64,000 bases of DNA from Pseudomonadota bacterium (lineage in GTDB: Bacteria > Pseudomonadota > Gammaproteobacteria > Burkholderiales > Rhodocyclaceae): positions 23,515 through 87,514 of the forward strand of contig JAGTRU010000034.1 of NCBI GenBank assembly GCA_018261905.1, read 5' to 3'. A program made the translations under genes and the position numbers. This document shows, piece by piece, positions 62,296 to 64,000 of the stretch. A model generated the notes under the pieces. The model was not told the origin of the DNA. It ran no database searches and was given only the letters and a program-made list of their open reading frames with translations. Each line of letters starts with the position of its first letter. Position 1 is the stretch's first letter.

Positions 62296-64000
62296 TGGCG
62301 TCGAGGGGCTGAGCGCCGGATCGGCGCCCGGACTTCCTGACGAGGCCACGCTTGGACGGATGGCATCGGAATTCTTCCGGCGGTTGCCGGGCGCGCCTGA
62401 ACCGTCGTTGAACTCGTTGCCGTCTTCACCCAATGCGGGCGGCGCGCCGGCTCCACTCCCTCCCCTTCAAGGGGGTGAGGACGGGGTTTCGCAGAGCACT
62501 GCTCTGCGCCGTCCGAACGGGCTGACTATGCAGAGCCAGCCCTCCGGTTGGGGTGGGGATGGGTTCCATAGGTCCGACTTGTCTCTCGGCGACGCTCCGA
62601 CGCTTCGACCCATCCCCCTCCCGGCCTCCCCCTTGAAGGGGGAGGAGGGTGGTTTGGGCCAGTTCGGTGTGCCGGAAGCCTATGCGGCCTCGCTGCCCAG
62701 CGTTACGCCGCCACAGCCGCCGAGCGCTTTTACCGAGTCGCTGCCAGTTTCGCCACCGGGCTCGCCGTACTACTTCATCGGCGAAGCCAGTCCGTACGCG
62801 CAGTCCGGCGTGCCGGCCAAGCCGGAGAACCGTGTTGTCGCGCAGAGCTTCGGCCTGCCGGGGCAGGGCGAACTGCTGGCGCTGCTGGCGGATATCGGCA
62901 ATGACCGAAAATCAGCCGATCTGACCGACCATAGAGGCAACGGCTGGCCCCAGGGGCAACCGCAAAATCCGGGCAATTTCTATTTCCTGGATGCGGCGCG
63001 CGAGCCGGAGATCGCTCCGTCTGCGCGTCCGCCCTTCGACGTCAATGCTGTGCGCCGCGACTTCCCGATCCTGCAGGAACGCGTCAATGGCAAGCCGCTG
63101 GTCTGGTTCGACAACGCCGCGACGACGCAGAAGCCGCAGTCGGTGATCGACCGTCTCGCCTACTTCTACGCCCACGAGAATTCCAATATTCACCGTGCGG
63201 CGCATGAACTGGCGGCGCGGGCGACCGACGCCTACGAGGCCGCACGCAACAAGGTGCAGCGTTTCCTTGGCGCCGGTTCGGCCGACGAGATCATCTTCGT
63301 GCGCGGTGCGACGGAAGCCATCAACCTGGTCGCCAAGACCTGGGGCGTCCAGAACATCGGCGAAGGCGACGAGATCGTCGTCTCGCTGCTCGAACACCAC
63401 GCCAACATCGTGCCCTGGCAACAACTGGCGGCGCAGGTGGGTGCGAAGATTCGCGTCATCCCGGTCGACGACAGCGGGCAGCTCAAACTGGACGAACTCC
63501 AGAAGCTGCTTAACGCCAGGACCAAGCTCGTTTCGGTGACCCAGGTCTCCAACGCGCTGGGTACGGTGACGCCGATCAAGCAGGTCATCGACATGGCCCA
63601 CGCGGCCGGCGCCAAGGTGCTGGTCGATGGCGCGCAATCGGTTTCCCATCTGCGCGTCAATGTGCAGGCGCTTGATGCCGATTTCTTCGTCTTCTCGGGT
63701 CACAAGATCTTCGGTCCGACCGGCATCGGCGTGGTTTACGGCAAGGCGGCGCTGTTGGAGCAGATGCCTCCCTGGCAGGGCGGCGGCAACATGATTGCCG
63801 ACGTCACCTTCGAGAAGACGCTGTTCCAGCCCGCTCCGAGCAAGTTCGAAGCCGGCACCGGCAACATCGCCGACGCGGTGGGTCTGGGTGCGGCGCTCGA
63901 TTACGTCGAACGCATCGGCATCGAGAACATCGCCCGCTACGAGCACGACCTGCTGGTCTATGCGACGCGCGGCCTGTCCTCGATTCCCGGCGTGCGCCTG
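62270..64000 (+). CDS. Cysteine desulfurase, encapsulin cargo, with long disordered N-terminus (partial)
   Basis: An open frame runs from an ATG inside the encapsulin 3' end to the window edge (577 codons). Residues 1 to about 253 are low-complexity, rich in Pro, Gly and Ser, with short conserved-looking islands (ATLGRMASEFFRRLPG, YYFIGEASPYAQSGVP, GELLALLADIG, GNFYFLDAA); this is the cargo-loading extension known in Family 2A systems. The SufS-like catalytic domain follows (WFDNAATTQKPQ, HRAAHELAARATDAYE, LLEHHANIVPW, VDGAQSVSH) with PLP lysine near residue 479 in FSGHKIFGPTG. The catalytic cysteine loop lies beyond the window. It liberates sulfur from cysteine as persulfide. Confidence 0.95.
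   Translation, partial: MNIPTPTSNGVEGLSAGSAPGLPDEATLGRMASEFFRRLPGAPEPSLNSLPSSPNAGGAPAPLPPLQGGEDGVSQSTALRRPNGLTMQSQPSGWGGDGFHRSDLSLGDAPTLRPIPLPASPLKGEEGGLGQFGVPEAYAASLPSVTPPQPPSAFTESLPVSPPGSPYYFIGEASPYAQSGVPAKPENRVVAQSFGLPGQGELLALLADIGNDRKSADLTDHRGNGWPQGQPQNPGNFYFLDAAREPEIAPSARPPFDVNAVRRDFPILQERVNGKPLVWFDNAATTQKPQSVIDRLAYFYAHENSNIHRAAHELAARATDAYEAARNKVQRFLGAGSADEIIFVRGATEAINLVAKTWGVQNIGEGDEIVVSLLEHHANIVPWQQLAAQVGAKIRVIPVDDSGQLKLDELQKLLNARTKLVSVTQVSNALGTVTPIKQVIDMAHAAGAKVLVDGAQSVSHLRVNVQALDADFFVFSGHKIFGPTGIGVVYGKAALLEQMPPWQGGGNMIADVTFEKTLFQPAPSKFEAGTGNIADAVGLGAALDYVERIGIENIARYEHDLLVYATRGLSSIPGVRL
62451..62652 (+). repeat. Palindromic repeat inserted in frame in the cargo N-terminus
   Basis: About 200 bases bounded by inverted arms: CTCCCTCCCCTTCAAGGGGG on the left and CCCCCTTGAAGGGGGAGGAG on the right. 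A perfect inner hairpin CGCAGAGCA-C-TGCTCTGCG lies at about 62489-62507. It looks like an intergenic MITE-like or palindromic element, yet the desulfurase frame passes through it without a stop and gains roughly 67 residues. Confidence 0.65.

Noticed and set aside
62452..62650. The palindromic segment as an intergenic gap between encapsulin and desulfurase
   Set aside because: The desulfurase frame is open from the ATG at 62270 straight through it, with cargo-like islands on both sides.

Overview
The window reads as chromosomal DNA of a GC-rich betaproteobacterium, most likely of the Rhodocyclales (Dechloromonas/Azonexus-like). This rests on the gene order rbfA-truB-rpsO-pnp, an alaA-hom pair, a DksA with an N-terminal tail, many c-type cytochromes and very rich chemotaxis and PAS signalling. 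The species assignment is inference. A 3' rbfA fragment opens the window and a cysteine desulfurase gene runs off its end.

Layout. 1-8.1 kb is housekeeping: truB, rpsO, pnp (apparently broken by an internal deletion), dksA, two tRNAs, alaA and hom. 8.1-16.7 kb is a minus-strand chemotaxis operon with a CheY-like regulator, two receptors, a STAS protein, cheA, cheW, two tandem cheD genes and an HDOD protein. 17.1-20.1 kb holds a multi-PAS histidine kinase with a LOV-like domain and its NarL-type regulator. 20.4-21.7 kb has a tRNA-Arg, a PLA2-like lipoprotein and a YiiX-like hydrolase. 22-28.3 kb has sbp, a lactonase/dienelactone hydrolase/cytochrome b561/cytochrome c' unit and a PepSY protein. 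28.4-29.1 kb is a Fic toxin-antitoxin pair. 29.5-33.9 kb is an RND efflux pair. 33.9-36.7 kb is a collapsed type I restriction-modification locus in which rhuM and an HTH protein stay intact while hsdM, hsdS and hsdR survive only as end fragments. 37-43 kb is a flavin reductase, a sulfonate/nitrate/taurine-type ABC transporter and a porin. 43.5-49.1 kb is a DUF1549/DUF1553-DUF1501-cytochrome c-peroxiredoxin block. 49.1-53.7 kb has an MBL hydrolase, prc and a catalytically dead rhodanese. 54.2-55.3 kb is a sigma-54 activator. 55.5-64 kb is sulfur and cysteine metabolism, ending in a Family 2A encapsulin shell gene and its cysteine desulfurase cargo.

Two systems stand out. First, rhodanese-cysK-epsC-XRE-encapsulin-desulfurase forms a complete cysteine/sulfur nanocompartment locus, and the cargo's disordered N-terminus contains an in-frame palindromic repeat. 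Second, four transcription units (lactonase unit, porin-ABC unit, DUF1549 unit, MBL hydrolase) carry sigma-54-type -24/-12 elements. Three of them have an inverted repeat of the form TGTTG-N6-CAACA starting 146-149 bases upstream of the -24 element, and the divergent porin/DUF1549 pair shares a central TGTTGGGCCAACA palindrome exactly 176 bases from each -24 element. The orphan, SfnR-like sigma-54 activator at 54.2 kb is a plausible controller, which would make this a local, apparently undescribed regulon.
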